DNA of 12,983 bases. Source: CAYSBK01 sp964429265 (GTDB lineage: Bacteria; Planctomycetota; Phycisphaerae; Sedimentisphaerales; Anaerobacaceae). Shown here one piece after another: positions 12,458-12,983 of the stretch. A program made the translations under genes and the position numbers. The first letter of the stretch is position 1. Every line of letters begins with the position of its first letter. The notes under the pieces were generated by a model, which worked only from the letters and a program-made list of their open reading frames with translations, searched no databases and was not told the origin of the DNA. Where the stretch lies: assembly GCA_964429265.1 (NCBI GenBank), contig CAYSBK010000058.1, forward strand, positions 1 through 12,983. The letters are read 5' to 3'.

Positions 12458-12983
12458 ACTTGACTGACGCCAGCAGTTCCTGCCCGGTTCTGCTTTGTTG
12501 CTGCTCGGCCGGGAAGAACTGGTGCCTTTTGAGTATTTTCGGGGCTTGAGCGTAATACCTTTCGACTGCGCCGGTGCCGCCTTCGGCGGGACCGGCCGTC
12601 CTGTAGCCGGTATCGAGCAGCCATTTGCTTAGCTCGTCGTCGTACTCGGCGGGGTAAATAATGACCACGGCATATTTGCCGGCACCATAGTCGGCCAGGT
12701 GCACCTTTGCGCGGCAGGGGGGTGGCGTCTGCGAGCCAAGCTCGAGAAGTCTTTTGAAGTCGGCGTCTGCTGCAGCGCGGTCGTAGCTGTAGAAGACCAT
12801 CCCGGCCTCGAGGTGGAAAAGCTCGGCCGGGATCCCTTTAAGCTCAAGCCTGCCGTCGGGGTAAGCACGGTGGATTTTATAGAGTTTGCAGTGGCGGTAC
12901 TTTTCGCTTTCGAGCAGCTCGGCGGCTTCCTGGGCGGTGAAGCCGACGCCGGCATGGTCGCCGAAGTCGATCACGTAAAGACC
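12441..12983 (-). CDS. C-terminal part of an uncharacterised protein, cut by the right edge
   Basis: The frame is open from the window end (181 codons, no stop) to TAA at 12443-12441. A GTG at 12974 could be a start, but the residues before it (GLY) read on naturally as GLYVIDFGDHAGVGF, so the gene probably begins outside the window. Notable stretches are FTAQEAAELLESEKYRHCKLYKIHR, PDGRLELKG, CRAKVHLADYGAGKYAVVIIYPAEYDDELSKWLLDTGY and SRTGQELLASVKYAIQR. It is a mixed alpha/beta, soluble-looking domain with no motif I can name. I have the impression of similar planctomycete proteins but cannot assign a function. It overlaps the following small gene by 17 bp. Third positions favour C. Confidence 0.7.
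   Translation of the reverse strand, partial: GLYVIDFGDHAGVGFTAQEAAELLESEKYRHCKLYKIHRAYPDGRLELKGIPAELFHLEAGMVFYSYDRAAADADFKRLLELGSQTPPPCRAKVHLADYGAGKYAVVIIYPAEYDDELSKWLLDTGYRTAGPAEGGTGAVERYYAQAPKILKRHQFFPAEQQQSRTGQELLASVKYAIQR

Overview
The window looks like chromosomal DNA of a GC-rich bacterium, most likely a planctomycete of the Phycisphaerae/Sedimentisphaerales kind. This is an inference from three things: a very large SecA, a large TPR protein, and an intergenic element encoding the NKPNF...KQTQTNPI pattern that I recall from spurious planctomycete hypothetical proteins. No search was run.

Left part (1-2376): the possible 3' tail of a gene entering from the left edge is followed by a short repetitive element. 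Next comes tatD (TatD-family metal-dependent hydrolase/DNase) on the + strand, with a promoter placed so that its mRNA would be nearly leaderless. tatD converges on alr (alanine racemase, supplies D-Ala for peptidoglycan), which is on the - strand. A long + strand frame opposite alr is a shadow.

Middle part (2377-7534): alr and a TPR protein gene diverge from a ~300-bp intergenic region with recognisable promoters for both. The TPR protein carries a ~164-residue tandem internal duplication. rpsT (ribosomal protein S20) follows with its own extended -10 promoter, a clear Shine-Dalgarno sequence and a GTG start. A strong intrinsic terminator after rpsT ends directly at the ribosome binding site of rnr (ribonuclease R).

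Right part (7535-12983): efp (elongation factor P) and secA (Sec translocase ATPase) form a tight pair 4 bp apart, preceded by a good promoter. SecA is 1162 residues, about 260-300 more than usual. The excess is a coiled-coil hairpin in the preprotein-crosslinking domain and five tandem copies of a W-A-x3-F motif in the C-terminal helical region. After secA, about 480 bp hold no convincing gene but several strong inverted repeats. The window closes with two overlapping - strand genes: a small basic protein, and the C-terminal part of an uncharacterised protein running off the right edge.

The rpsT-rnr-efp-secA stretch is a housekeeping block (translation, RNA turnover, secretion). GC skew on the + strand changes from C-rich (tatD, alr) to G-rich (TPR gene onward), independent of gene direction. 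The most unusual items are the SecA architecture, the structured region after secA and the TPR duplication. I found no evidence of a new defence or mobile system.
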